Part shown: in pieces, positions 9,094 through 21,199 of the stretch
How positions within the stretch are numbered: the stretch's first letter is position 1
Layout: each line of letters begins with the position of its first letter
Assembly (NCBI RefSeq): GCF_013377085.1
Contig: NZ_JACAAX010000004.1
Span: 1-64,000, forward strand
Direction: 5' to 3'
DNA from: Rhodoplanes sp.
GTDB taxonomy: Bacteria; Pseudomonadota; Alphaproteobacteria; Rhizobiales; Xanthobacteraceae
DNA length: 64,000 nucleotides
Translations under genes and position numbers: made by a program
The notes under the pieces: generated by a model
What the model was told of the DNA's origin: nothing
Database searches by the model: none
Seen by the model: only the letters and a program-made list of their open reading frames with translations

Positions 9094-10635
9094 TCAGTGG
9101 CCGGTCGCGAACACGCTGGGGAAGCGCGCCAGGAACGCGATGCAGTGCCGCAGCTCGCGCACGTCGACGCACTCGGCGATCTTGTGGGTGTTCTGCTCGA
9201 TGCCGGGCGCGAAGCCGAACATGGCCGGGTGCTTGTAGGCGCCGGAGACGACCCACTTCTTGCTCTCGCCGACCGGGATCGAGGTGTCGTCCTTCGGCAC
9301 CGGATAGCCGACGCCGTCAGTCGAGAAGATCCAGCGGTCGACGCGCGGCTCCTTCGGGATGCTGCCGCCGGTGCCGCTCTTGCCGTTCACATGCGGGCTG
9401 ATGACGCCCTTGTAGGCCGTCACGGCCGCCGCGATGGCGGGATGCTCCTCAGGCGTCACCCAGCCGAGATAGATCTGCTTGTTGTTGAGCACGTAGCCCT
9501 TCCAGCTCGCGTCCGGATAGACCGGCACGGCGACCTCGACCTGGAGGCCGGCGGCGCGCGCCGCCGCGACCGAGGACAGGGCCTCGACGTCCTTCACCGA
9601 CTGCTCCGGCGTCTCGCCGATGGTGAGGCGACGGTCGAAGCGGAACACGAAGCGGGCCGGCACGGCGCAGTCGCTCGGCGTGTCGAGGGTCGACCACGAG
9701 GCCGTGCGGGTACCGTGGCCCAGGAAGGCGTTGTCCAGGAAGCCCTCGCGCTTCTCGTACTTCTCGGCGGCTTCTTTCAGGATGGCGGCGCCGTATTCGA
9801 GCGGGTTGAGGCCCATCCACGGCATCGAGCCGTGCGAGGAGCGGCCCGTCACCGTCACCTCGATCTGCATGCGGCCGCGCTGGCCGCGATAAATGCCGAG
9901 CGCGCCCTTCTTGGCGTCGCCGGTGGAGTCGGTGAGGATGACGACGTCCGGGATCAGCTCGGCTTTGGCGCCCGGCAGCACGTTGCGCATCACATACATA
10001 GGGCCGGCGCCGTCGTTGTCCTCCTCGCACACCGTCGCGTAGGAGCGCACGATCACGCCCTTGAGCGCGCCCTCCGGCGCCAGCTCCAGGAGAATCTTCG
10101 AGGCGACGATCTGCGAGATGACGCCGCCGAGCTGGTCGGCCGAGCCGCGCCCGAACAGCAGGTGCTCCCACTCGGTTTCCGGCGGCACCCAGCCGAGCTC
10201 CTTCTCCAGCATGGCCTTGTCGATCTTGGAGCGGTCGAGCAGGCCGTCATAGACGTCGACGCCGCCGTTGGTCTTCTCCAGCCACACGGGCCGCAGCGGC
10301 TTCACCGTGTCGGTGTGGCCGTCGAGATAGATGACCTTCTTGCTGTCGGCCGGAATGCCGTCGCTCGGATCGCTCACGACCCAGACGAGATTGCCGAAGG
10401 CGTCGAAGTTGACGTCCTTCGGATCGCGGACGGCGCCGATCTCGATGATGCGCTTGCGGAGATAGTCGAGCCGCGGAAACTCGTGGTTGGAGGTGCCGCA
10501 ACGCGGGTCGCCGCCCTGGTCGGCCGGGCGGTCCACGTAGTCGGCGGGGATGCGAATGGCTTCCTTCAGGATCTCGATCGCCAGGGGATGATACTTGGCG
10601 GCGAGCTCGGCCACGCGCCCATCGAGTTTCGACAT
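9094..10635 (-). CDS. ygeY: YgeY-type M20 family hydrolase
   Basis: A 513-residue M20 metallopeptidase-fold hydrolase. The metal-binding motif LDGHTDTV lies near residue 92, followed by GRGSADQLGG and the acidic CEEDNDG, with a late STDGVGYP segment. It is somewhat longer than E. coli YgeY (~400), mainly through an insertion around GGVDVYDGLLDRSKID. YgeY homologues act in the urate cluster, probably on a ureido or peptide-like bond of a ring-opened intermediate; the exact substrate is inferred. It is the first gene of the minus-strand operon (ygeY-ygfK-ygeW-arcC). A GGAG site precedes the ATG. Confidence 0.88.
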   Translation of the reverse strand: MSKLDGRVAELAAKYHPLAIEILKEAIRIPADYVDRPADQGGDPRCGTSNHEFPRLDYLRKRIIEIGAVRDPKDVNFDAFGNLVWVVSDPSDGIPADSKKVIYLDGHTDTVKPLRPVWLEKTNGGVDVYDGLLDRSKIDKAMLEKELGWVPPETEWEHLLFGRGSADQLGGVISQIVASKILLELAPEGALKGVIVRSYATVCEEDNDGAGPMYVMRNVLPGAKAELIPDVVILTDSTGDAKKGALGIYRGQRGRMQIEVTVTGRSSHGSMPWMGLNPLEYGAAILKEAAEKYEKREGFLDNAFLGHGTRTASWSTLDTPSDCAVPARFVFRFDRRLTIGETPEQSVKDVEALSSVAAARAAGLQVEVAVPVYPDASWKGYVLNNKQIYLGWVTPEEHPAIAAAVTAYKGVISPHVNGKSGTGGSIPKEPRVDRWIFSTDGVGYPVPKDDTSIPVGESKKWVVSGAYKHPAMFGFAPGIEQNTHKIAECVDVRELRHCIAFLARFPSVFATGH

Positions 10636-10826
10636 GATTTTCTCCAGTTGACCGGAATGCGGGGTCCGCACTCCGCGACGAACCGCCCCCTCGGGCCGCA
10701 CGCCGACAACGCCCACCCAGGCCGTCGCCACCGATCCGCAGGACTTCGTACGGGACGCGAACCTCGTGACGGTCCGGATGCCGCGGCGGGCGGACGCGGC
10801 GTATACCCGGCCGGTTCGCTCTCCAT

Positions 10827-10870
10827 GAAACACGAATTTCGTATTTGCGTCTAGATGAAATTTGTGTTTC
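10827..10870. promoter_or_regulatory. Probable RpiR operator, 44-bp dyad
   Basis: Two 14-base sites, GAAACACGAATTTC (10827-10840) and GAAATTTGTGTTTC (10857-10870), are inverted copies with one mismatch, and each is itself of form GAAA-N6-TTTC. Their centres are 30 bases apart, about three helical turns. They lie between divergent ygeY and the rpiR-type gene and stand out as AT-rich in GC-rich DNA. RpiR proteins bind such palindromes, so this is the expected autoregulatory and pathway operator; binding itself is inferred. Confidence 0.6.
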
Positions 10871-10880
10871 TTTTCTCCTC

Positions 10881-11717
10881 ATGGTGCAGCCGTTGGAACA
10901 AGCGATCCGCGCCCATTATGAACGGCTGCCCGCCGGCGAGCGGAAGATCGCCGATGTGCTGTTGGATATCGGCGACGATCTCCCGGCCTATTCGGCGACC
11001 GAGCTGGCCGGCCGCGCCGGGGTGTCGAAGGCCACGGCGACCCGGCTGGTGCGCCGCCTCGGCTTCGCCGACTATCAGGAGCTCCGCCAGCGCACGCGCG
11101 CCAGCCAGGCGGCGGGCTCGCCGCTCGCCGAGCTGCACGGCGCCGCCTTGCCCGGTTCGCTCGGCCGCCATCTCGAGCACGACCTCACCTGCCTGGCCCG
11201 GACCCTCGAGGGGGTGGCGGCCGGCCAGGCCGGCCGCGCCGTCGACATTCTGGCCGGCGCCGGCACCGTGTGGGTGGTCGGGTTCCGCAACAGCCACGCC
11301 CTCGCTCTCTATGCCCGCGAGCTGCTCGTGCAGGTGAAGCCGGACGTGCGGCTGCTGCCGCTGCCGGGCCAGACGCTCGCCGAGGATCTGTCCGCCCTCA
11401 AGCGGCGCGACGCCGTGCTGACCATCGGTTTCCGTCGGCGGCCGCCGGTACTCGCCAAGATCGTCCGCGCCGCCAACCAGGCTGGCGCCGAGGTGGTGCT
11501 GCTGGCTGACCCTTCGCTCGGTGATCTCGGCGACGAGGCTGCCGTGACGTTCCGCTGCCTCGGCCGCGGCGCGAGCCTGTTCGATTCCTACGTGGCTCCG
11601 ATGAGCCTTCTGAACTACCTGTGTGCAGAGGTCGCTCTCGCGCTCGGCGAGGCGGCGCAAGCGAAGCTTCGACGCAGCGAGCAGTTGCACGAGGCCTTCG
11701 GCGACTTCGGATTCTGA
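10881..11717 (+). CDS. RpiR/MurR family transcriptional regulator
   Basis: A 278-residue regulator with an N-terminal helix-turn-helix (ATELAGRAGVSKATATRLVRR, about residues 38-58) and a C-terminal SIS sugar-phosphate-type sensor domain (about 115-245, WVVGFRNSHALALY). It sits at the divergent promoter of the purine island, just before the XdhD-like gene (14-base gap), so it probably controls both arms in response to a pathway intermediate. The ATG at 10881 has no clear Shine-Dalgarno sequence; a TTG at 10845 in the same frame is the alternative, but that would place the operator inside the gene. Ligand unknown. Confidence 0.85.
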   Translation: MVQPLEQAIRAHYERLPAGERKIADVLLDIGDDLPAYSATELAGRAGVSKATATRLVRRLGFADYQELRQRTRASQAAGSPLAELHGAALPGSLGRHLEHDLTCLARTLEGVAAGQAGRAVDILAGAGTVWVVGFRNSHALALYARELLVQVKPDVRLLPLPGQTLAEDLSALKRRDAVLTIGFRRRPPVLAKIVRAANQAGAEVVLLADPSLGDLGDEAAVTFRCLGRGASLFDSYVAPMSLLNYLCAEVALALGEAAQAKLRRSEQLHEAFGDFGF

Positions 11718-11731
11718 GGAGGGGCGCCACA

Positions 11732-14368
<2,637 letters not shown>

Positions 14369-14397
14369 GGATATGATGCGACCGAGCATCACCTTTC

Positions 14398-14534
14398 GTC
14401 ATTCCGGAAGCCGACCGAAGGTCGGCTGTCCGGAATCCATAACCCCGGTCTGTGTGTATGGATTCCGGGCTCGCCGCGGAGCCTGTCATCGGGCCGGCCA
14501 AAGGCCGGACCCGGTGGCGGCGCCCCGGAATGAC
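14398..14534. repeat. Palindromic repeat type A (copy 1)
   Basis: It begins GTCATTCCGG and ends CCGGAATGAC, with internal GGAATCCATA / TATGGATTCC arms. It fills the gap between the XdhD-like gene and ssnA, ending a few bases before the ssnA ribosome site. Other copies are at 21083, 28308, 40136, 45081 and 55182. Confidence 0.85.
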
Positions 14535-14547
14535 TGGAGCTGAAACC

Positions 14548-15750
14548 ATGGCTTCCGCAACCCTCCTCGTCGGTCCCGACAAGCACGGCCGCAGCGTCGC
14601 CATCGTCGACGGCATCGTCGCCGCGACGGCGCCGGCCGGCACGCCGGTGCTGGCCTGTCCGGACGGCGAGATTTTTCCAGGCGCCGTCTGCGCCCACACC
14701 CACATCTACAGCGCGCTGGCGCCCTATGGCATGCCGAAGGCCGAGCCGGCGCCGGAAAACTTCATCCAGATCCTCGAGCGGGTGTGGTGGCGCCTCGACC
14801 GCGCCATCGACGCCGAGACGCTGCGGGCCGGCGCGCGCGACTATGTCGCCAAGGCCCTGCTCGCCGGCACCACGACGCTGATCGACCACCACGAGTCACC
14901 CAATCTGATCGAGGGGTCGCTGAAGGTTCTCGCCGACGTGTGCGACGAGCTCGGCATCCGGGCGATGCTGTGCTTCGGCGCGACCGAGCGCAATTTCGGC
15001 CGCGACGAGGCGGTGCGCGGGCTCGCCGAGAACCGCAACATCAAGCCGTCGCCGCTGCTGCGCGTCCTGGTCGGCCTGCATGCGAGCTTCACGGTGTCGG
15101 ACCAGACGATCGGCGAGGCCGGCGATCTCGCCCGCGCCCTCGGCACCACCGTGCACGTCCATGTCGCCGAGGATCTGGCCGACGTCGCGGATGCCAAGCA
15201 GCGCGGCTATGTGGGCCCGCTGGAGCGGCTGATCGCGCTGGGCGCTCTCGTGCCGGGGTCGATCCTCGCGCACGGCGTGCATCTCGATGCCGCGCAGGTG
15301 CGCCTCGCGGCGGAGCACGGTGCCTGGTTCGTGCAGAATCCGCGCTCCAACGAAGGCAACCAGGTGGGCTACGCCCGCAACCTCTCGCAGGTGCCGACCG
15401 TGGCGCTCGGCGTCGACGGCTGGAACCCCGACATGGGCGAGGAACTCTCGGCGCTTTCGCGTCTCGCGGCGCAGAACGGTGACGACGCGGTCTCCGGACC
15501 ACGGGCGGCCGGCCGTCTCGCCAAGGGACACGCCCTGATGGCGGAGCGTTTCGATCTGCAGTCCGATCCGCTGGCGCCCGGCGCGGCCGGTGACTTGGTG
15601 GTACGCAGGGGGGGCGCCGTCGTCGATGTCGTCGTCGCCGGACGCCACGTGGTGGCGGACGGACGGCTGGTCGGCGGCGATGCAGGCGCGTTCGAGACGG
15701 CGGCCCGCGCCGAGGCGACCCGCCTGTGGGATCGGATGAAGAATGTATGA
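14548..15750 (+). CDS. ssnA: SsnA-type amidohydrolase
   Basis: A 400-residue metal-dependent amidohydrolase of the SsnA/TrzA group. The metal-binding HTHIYSAL motif follows PGAVCA near residue 50; LIDHHES, HVHVAEDLADV, ILAHGVHL and LGVDGWNPDMG supply the other expected ligands (His, His, Asp). SsnA belongs to the E. coli ygfK-ssnA-xdhD neighbourhood and to bacterial urate-degrading clusters; deamination or ring opening of a purine-derived heterocycle is inferred. It is slightly shorter than E. coli SsnA (~440). A GGAG site precedes the ATG. Confidence 0.88.
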   Translation: MASATLLVGPDKHGRSVAIVDGIVAATAPAGTPVLACPDGEIFPGAVCAHTHIYSALAPYGMPKAEPAPENFIQILERVWWRLDRAIDAETLRAGARDYVAKALLAGTTTLIDHHESPNLIEGSLKVLADVCDELGIRAMLCFGATERNFGRDEAVRGLAENRNIKPSPLLRVLVGLHASFTVSDQTIGEAGDLARALGTTVHVHVAEDLADVADAKQRGYVGPLERLIALGALVPGSILAHGVHLDAAQVRLAAEHGAWFVQNPRSNEGNQVGYARNLSQVPTVALGVDGWNPDMGEELSALSRLAAQNGDDAVSGPRAAGRLAKGHALMAERFDLQSDPLAPGAAGDLVVRRGGAVVDVVVAGRHVVADGRLVGGDAGAFETAARAEATRLWDRMKNV

Positions 15751-15784
15751 TAGGACCCTACGGCTCGCGTCGGTGCATTTCACC

Positions 15785-15912
15785 ACTCCCCGCGCGCGGG
15801 GAGAGGTCGGAGTCCGCGCCCGCGGCGCGGACTCCGGGTGAGGGGGCGCTCCCGTATCCACGAGGCGCCCCCTCACCCCGACCCTCTCCCCGCAAGCGGG
15901 GAGAGGGAGAAG
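15785..15912. repeat. GC-rich palindromic repeat type C (copy 1)
   Basis: Nested hairpins: CTCCCCGCGCGCGGGGAG at the left, CTCCCCGCAAGCGGGGAG at the right, and a GAGTCCGCG / CGCGGACTC pair inside, with CTCACCC/GGGTGAG strings. It separates ssnA from the PLP enzyme gene in the same direction. Related elements occur at 23364, 26447, 30364 and 48528. Confidence 0.8.
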
Positions 15913-15996
15913 GAACCAGCTCTCCCGCCCGGGAGGGGAGCGCGCCCGGCGCTCGACTGACGCAAACGAACTGATCATCACGAACGGAAGGACATC

Positions 15997-17490
<1,494 letters not shown>

Positions 17491-17581
17491 TCGGTCCAAC
17501 CGCCCTCACCCTGAGGAGGCCGCGAAGCGGCCGTCTCGAAGGGCGGGGCGGCCTAGGTGCCCAGCCGCAAAGCTCAGAGCC

Positions 17582-17666
17582 GTCATGCCCGGGCTTGTCC
17601 CGGGCATCCACGCCTCCGGGCCGATACCGCAAAGTCGTGGATGGCCGGGACGAGCCCGGCCATGAC
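17582..17666. repeat. Palindromic repeat type B (copy 1)
   Basis: GTCATGCCCGGGCTTG... and ...GAGCCCGGCCATGAC form the outer arms, with CATCCACG / GTGGATGG inside. It lies between the two PLP enzyme genes. Similar copies are at 19332 and 47725. Confidence 0.85.
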
Positions 17667-17706
17667 GAGGCAGAGGCCAGGCCTCTTTGATCCACTCCGG
17701 TTTCCG

Positions 17707-18999
17707 ATGACCAATTCCGTTCCCAACTTCGTCTGCCACGGCTGCGGCGCGCGCGTCGCCATCGATGCAGCCTTGCCGTTCGCCTGTCCGAACACCCGCG
17801 ACGGCGACGATATCGATCATCTGCTGGTGCCCGAGGACGGCCCACCGGCGTTTGCGCCGGGCGCGGAGACAAATCCGTTCCTGCGCTATCGCGCGCTGCT
17901 GTCGCCGTATCGGCTCGCCCGCGCGGCGGGGCTCTCCGACGCGGCCTGGGACGATCTCGTCGATGCGCTCGACCAAAAGCTCGTCGCGGTCGACGGGCGC
18001 GGCTTTCGCGTCACGCCGATGACGGCACAGCCGGCGCTCGCCCGGGCGCTCGGGCGCGACGCACCGCTCTGGGTGAAGGACGAGACCCACAACGTCTCGG
18101 GCTCGCACAAGGCGCGCCACCTGATGGGCGTGCTGCTGTATCTGCGGGTCTTGGAAGCGGCCCGCCTTCCGGCCGCCGATGGCCTGCGTGGGCGAAAACT
18201 GGCGATCGCGTCCTGTGGCAATGCGGCGCTCGCTGCCGCCGTGGTGGCGCGGGCGGCCGACTGGCCGCTCGACGTGTTCATTCCCCCCGATGCCAGCCCC
18301 GCCGTGGTGGCGCGGCTCGTCGACCTCGGCGCCACCGCCACGATCTGCGATCGCCGTCCCGGCGAGACCGGCGACCCCTGCGTCACCGCGTTCCGCGCCG
18401 CGGTGCGCGACGGCGCGTTGCCGTTCGGCGTGCAGGGACCGGACAACGGCCTGGCGATCGAGGGCGGCCGCACGCTCGCCTTCGAGATCGCCGAGGTCTT
18501 GGCGCACGCCGGCGGTGATCCCGGCACGCTCATGGTGCAGGTCGGCGGCGGTGCGCTGGCGTCCGCGCTGGCGCAAGGGCTTTCCATCGCGACGGCGGCC
18601 GGGCGGCTCGCCCGGATGCCGCACCTGATCGCGGTCCAGACCGCCGGCTGCGCGCCGCTGGCCCGGGCCTTCGGCAAGACGGCCGGCGTCGACCTCGCCG
18701 AGGCGGCCCGGCATCGCGCAAATTTCATGTGGGCCTGGGAGACGACGCCGCACAGCCTCGCCCACGGTATTCTCGACGACGAGACCTACGACTGGCTGGA
18801 GATCGTCAAGGGCGTCCGCGGCAGCGGCGGCAGCGTGGTCGTCGTCGACGAGGCTGCGGTGGCGCGGGCCCATGCGCTCGCCCACGAACACACGGACGTC
18901 GACGCCTCGGCGACCGGCACGGCCGGACTCGCCGGGCTCGTCGCCGCGCCGGTTCCGGCCGGTCCGGTCACGGTGATTTTCTCCGGGGTGGAGCGGTAG
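17707..18999 (+). CDS. Threonine-synthase-like PLP enzyme with zinc-ribbon start
   Basis: A 430-residue fold-type II PLP enzyme. Residues 8-30 have Cys10, Cys13 and Cys27 in a CxxCG...C pattern like the metal-binding N-terminus of threonine-synthase-like proteins. The Schiff-base lysine is likely Lys135 (GSHKARHLMG) after the VKDETHN segment, and the phosphate/asparagine loop is SCGNAALAAAV. QVGGGALASAL supplies the phosphate-binding glycines. A true threonine synthase is unlikely given the setting between ssnA-type genes and a ferredoxin. A role as ammonia-lyase on a diaminopropionate-like intermediate is a guess. The start was chosen at the first ATG after the repeat. Confidence 0.8.
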   Translation: MTNSVPNFVCHGCGARVAIDAALPFACPNTRDGDDIDHLLVPEDGPPAFAPGAETNPFLRYRALLSPYRLARAAGLSDAAWDDLVDALDQKLVAVDGRGFRVTPMTAQPALARALGRDAPLWVKDETHNVSGSHKARHLMGVLLYLRVLEAARLPAADGLRGRKLAIASCGNAALAAAVVARAADWPLDVFIPPDASPAVVARLVDLGATATICDRRPGETGDPCVTAFRAAVRDGALPFGVQGPDNGLAIEGGRTLAFEIAEVLAHAGGDPGTLMVQVGGGALASALAQGLSIATAAGRLARMPHLIAVQTAGCAPLARAFGKTAGVDLAEAARHRANFMWAWETTPHSLAHGILDDETYDWLEIVKGVRGSGGSVVVVDEAAVARAHALAHEHTDVDASATGTAGLAGLVAAPVPAGPVTVIFSGVER

Positions 19000-19104
19000 C
19001 GCCGAGGCACCGCGCTCTTTCGAGCGATTCCAATCCGGATTTCCCCCAAATGGCGCGCGAGGCGCCGGCCTGATACGCCGGATTCCGAGAAGGAGACTTG
19101 CGTC

Positions 19105-19299
19105 ATGGCCTACAAGATCGTCGCCTCGCAATGCACCGCCTGTGGCGCCTGCGAATTCGAATGCCCGAACACCGCCATCAAGATGAAGGGCGACATCTAC
19201 ATCATCGATCCGGCGAAATGCCAGGAATGCGAGGGCAGCTTCGACGAGCCGCAATGCGCGGCCGTGTGCCCGGTGCCGAACACCTGCGTTCCGGCCTGA
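19105..19299 (+). CDS. 2[4Fe-4S] ferredoxin
   Basis: A 64-residue soluble ferredoxin with two cluster motifs: Cys10, 13, 16, 20 ([12 protein letters not shown]) and Cys39, 42, 51, 55. The CxxC-x8-CxxxCP form of the second motif is that of Allochromatium-type and nitrogen-fixation-type ferredoxins; Cys61 is extra. It is the last gene of the plus-strand arm. Because the XdhD-like protein lacks an FAD domain and YgfK is rich in Fe-S centres, this ferredoxin is a reasonable electron carrier between them; that link is inferred. A GAGAAGGAG site precedes the ATG. Confidence 0.88.
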   Translation: MAYKIVASQCTACGACEFECPNTAIKMKGDIYIIDPAKCQECEGSFDEPQCAAVCPVPNTCVPA

Positions 19300-19331
19300 C
19301 ACCAGCCTCGTCGGCTTCGACCTTCGTCGTC

Positions 19332-19417
19332 GTTGCCGGGCTTGACCCGGCAATCCATCGAGCTTCGAAAGACGCTCTTTTCCAGCGATGGATGCGCGGG
19401 TCGAGCCCGCGCATGAC
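19332..19417. repeat. Palindromic repeat type B (copy 2)
   Basis: Hairpins TTGCCGGGCTTGACCCGGCAA and GCGCGGGTCGAGCCCGCGC, with CCATCGAG and CAGCGATGG between. It fills the convergent gap between the ferredoxin and the ABC permease genes, where it can serve as a terminator for both. Confidence 0.8.
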
Positions 19418-19445
19418 GCGTCGGAGTCGGTGAAGGCAGGTCCGG

Positions 19446-20219
19446 TCACCCGCCCGCGCTCATCGACGAGCGGAACGCCCAGCCGACGAAGTACGATTCC
19501 ACATAGGCGAAGATCGCGTACATCACGATGCCTTCCGCCGCGAGCAGCAAGAGCCCGGCGAAGACCAGCGGCATCTGGAAGTTCGAGCCCGCCTGCACCA
19601 TCAGGAAGCCGAGGCCGGCATTGGCCGCGATCGTCTCCGACACCACGGTGCCGACGAAGGCGAGCGTGATGGCCACCTTCAGCGAGCCGAACAGATAGGG
19701 CTGGGTGCGCGGAATCCCGATCTTCAGCATGATGTCGAGCTTTTTCGCCCCGAGTGCGCGAAGAACGTCCTCGAGCTCCGGCTCGATGGTCGACAGGCCG
19801 GTCGCGACATTGACGACGATCGGGAAGAACGAGATCAGGAAGGCGGTCAGGATCGCCGGGATCTCGCCGATGCCGAACCAGATCACCAGGATCGGCACCA
19901 CGGCGACCTTGGGCACCGAGTTGAAGCCGATCATCACCGGGTAGAGCCCGCGATAGATCGCCCGCGACCAGCCGACGACGATGCCGAGCACGATCCCGAA
20001 CGCCACCGCGAGCGCGAAGCCGGCGAGCGTCGTCCACAGCGTGACGAACGAGTTCTTGGCCAGCGGCCACCAGTACTGCCCCATCGCGACGAAGATCTGC
20101 GAGGGTGCCGGCAGGATGAACGGGTCGACCTTGAAAGCGCGGCAGACGATCTCCCAGATCAGGAACATGCCCAGCGTGAACAGCCAGGGCGACAGTCGTT
20201 CCATTGCGTTGGTACTCAT
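19446..20219 (-). CDS. ABC transporter permease (SsuC/TauC type)
   Basis: A 257-residue inner-membrane permease with about six helices and the BPD-transport signature around EDVLRALGAKKLDIMLKIGIPRTQPYLFGSLK, here spread near residues 155-190. It belongs to the nitrate/sulfonate/taurine/thiamine-precursor group. It overlaps the ATPase gene by ATGA, so the two are translationally coupled. With the ATPase and binding protein it makes a complete importer. The substrate is not evident; position between the urate genes suggests a purine or other nitrogen compound. Confidence 0.88.
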   Translation of the reverse strand: MSTNAMERLSPWLFTLGMFLIWEIVCRAFKVDPFILPAPSQIFVAMGQYWWPLAKNSFVTLWTTLAGFALAVAFGIVLGIVVGWSRAIYRGLYPVMIGFNSVPKVAVVPILVIWFGIGEIPAILTAFLISFFPIVVNVATGLSTIEPELEDVLRALGAKKLDIMLKIGIPRTQPYLFGSLKVAITLAFVGTVVSETIAANAGLGFLMVQAGSNFQMPLVFAGLLLLAAEGIVMYAIFAYVESYFVGWAFRSSMSAGG

Positions 20220-21004
20220 CCCTTGCGCACCTCCCCGATTTTGGCGCGCAGCTCGTGCACGATGTCCGTGAAGGCCGGCTCGAAGCAGACCTCGATCGGC
20301 CGCGGGCGAGGAAATGGAATCTCCTTGGTCATCACCAGGCGTCCCGGCCGGGCGCTCATCATGTGAATCCGGTCGGCCAGAAAGGTCGCCTCGCGCAGGT
20401 CGTGCGTCACCAGGATCACGGTGAAGCCGATCTTTTCCCAGAGGTCGCGCAGGACACACCAGAGCTCTTCGCGCGTGAAGGCGTCGAGGGCCGCGAAGGG
20501 CTCGTCGAGCATCAGCAGCGCCGGCGAGTGGATCAACGCGCGGCACAGCGAGACGCGCTGCTGCATGCCGCCGGAGAGCTCCCACGGGAAGCGCTCGGCA
20601 AAGCCGTCGAGGCCGACGGTGGCGAGCAAGGCGCGCGCCTCCTCGCGGTAGCGCTCCTTCTCGCGCCGGAAGCGCGAGCGGTGCGGCTGCACGATCTCGA
20701 GCGGCAGCAGCACGTTGTCGATCACCTTGCGCCACGGCAAGAGGTTGGGGTTCTGGAACGCCATGCCGGCCATCTTGACCGGGCCGCGCACCGTCTCGCC
20801 GCCGATCTGGATCTTGCCGAAGTCGGGCGGCACGAGGCCGGTGACCAGCTTCATCAGCGAGGATTTGCCGCAACCGGACGGACCGACCACGGCGGCGAAC
20901 TCGCCTTTCTGCAGGCTGACGCTGAAGCGGTCGAGCGCATGCACGCCGCCATTGGCGCCCTTGTAGACGAGGGTCACGTCATCGATGTCGACGAAGGCCG
21001 TCAT
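20216..21004 (-). CDS. ABC transporter ATPase (SsuB/TauB type)
   Basis: A 262-residue ATP-binding subunit. Walker A is GPSGCGKSS (about residues 42-50), the Q-loop is FQNPNLLPWR, the signature is ELSGGMQQR, Walker B is LLMLDEPFAALD, and the switch histidine is in VTHDLREA. It pairs with the permease that overlaps its 3' end. A type-A repeat separates it from the substrate-binding protein gene upstream on the same strand, which could lower its expression relative to the binding protein. Confidence 0.9.
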   Translation of the reverse strand: MTAFVDIDDVTLVYKGANGGVHALDRFSVSLQKGEFAAVVGPSGCGKSSLMKLVTGLVPPDFGKIQIGGETVRGPVKMAGMAFQNPNLLPWRKVIDNVLLPLEIVQPHRSRFRREKERYREEARALLATVGLDGFAERFPWELSGGMQQRVSLCRALIHSPALLMLDEPFAALDAFTREELWCVLRDLWEKIGFTVILVTHDLREATFLADRIHMMSARPGRLVMTKEIPFPRPRPIEVCFEPAFTDIVHELRAKIGEVRKG

Positions 21005-21082
21005 GATGCGGCGTCCGTCGGCATCGGGCCGCAGGCGCGGTGGGAGGAAGAGAAGAAACGCATGGCGTACTCGTGTTGCGCC

Positions 21083-21188
21083 GTCATTCCGGGGCGCGGG
21101 CGAAGCCCGCGAACCCGGAATCCAGCGGCGGACTCGGAGTTTGGGGCTGGATTCCGGGTCCGACGCTGTCGCGTCGTCCCGGAATGAC
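21083..21188. repeat. Palindromic repeat type A (copy 2)
   Basis: The ends are GTCATTCCGGGGCGCGGG and CCCGGAATGAC, with inner GGAATCCAGC / GCTGGATTCC arms. It lies between the substrate-binding protein and ATPase genes of one operon. Confidence 0.85.
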
Positions 21189-21199
21189 GTGGTCTTCGA

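Noticed and set aside
17707-18999. Threonine synthase for amino acid synthesis
   Set aside because: It has the PLP fold and zinc-ribbon-like start, but lacks the usual thrC neighbourhood and sits inside the purine island; only a threonine-synthase-like label is justified.
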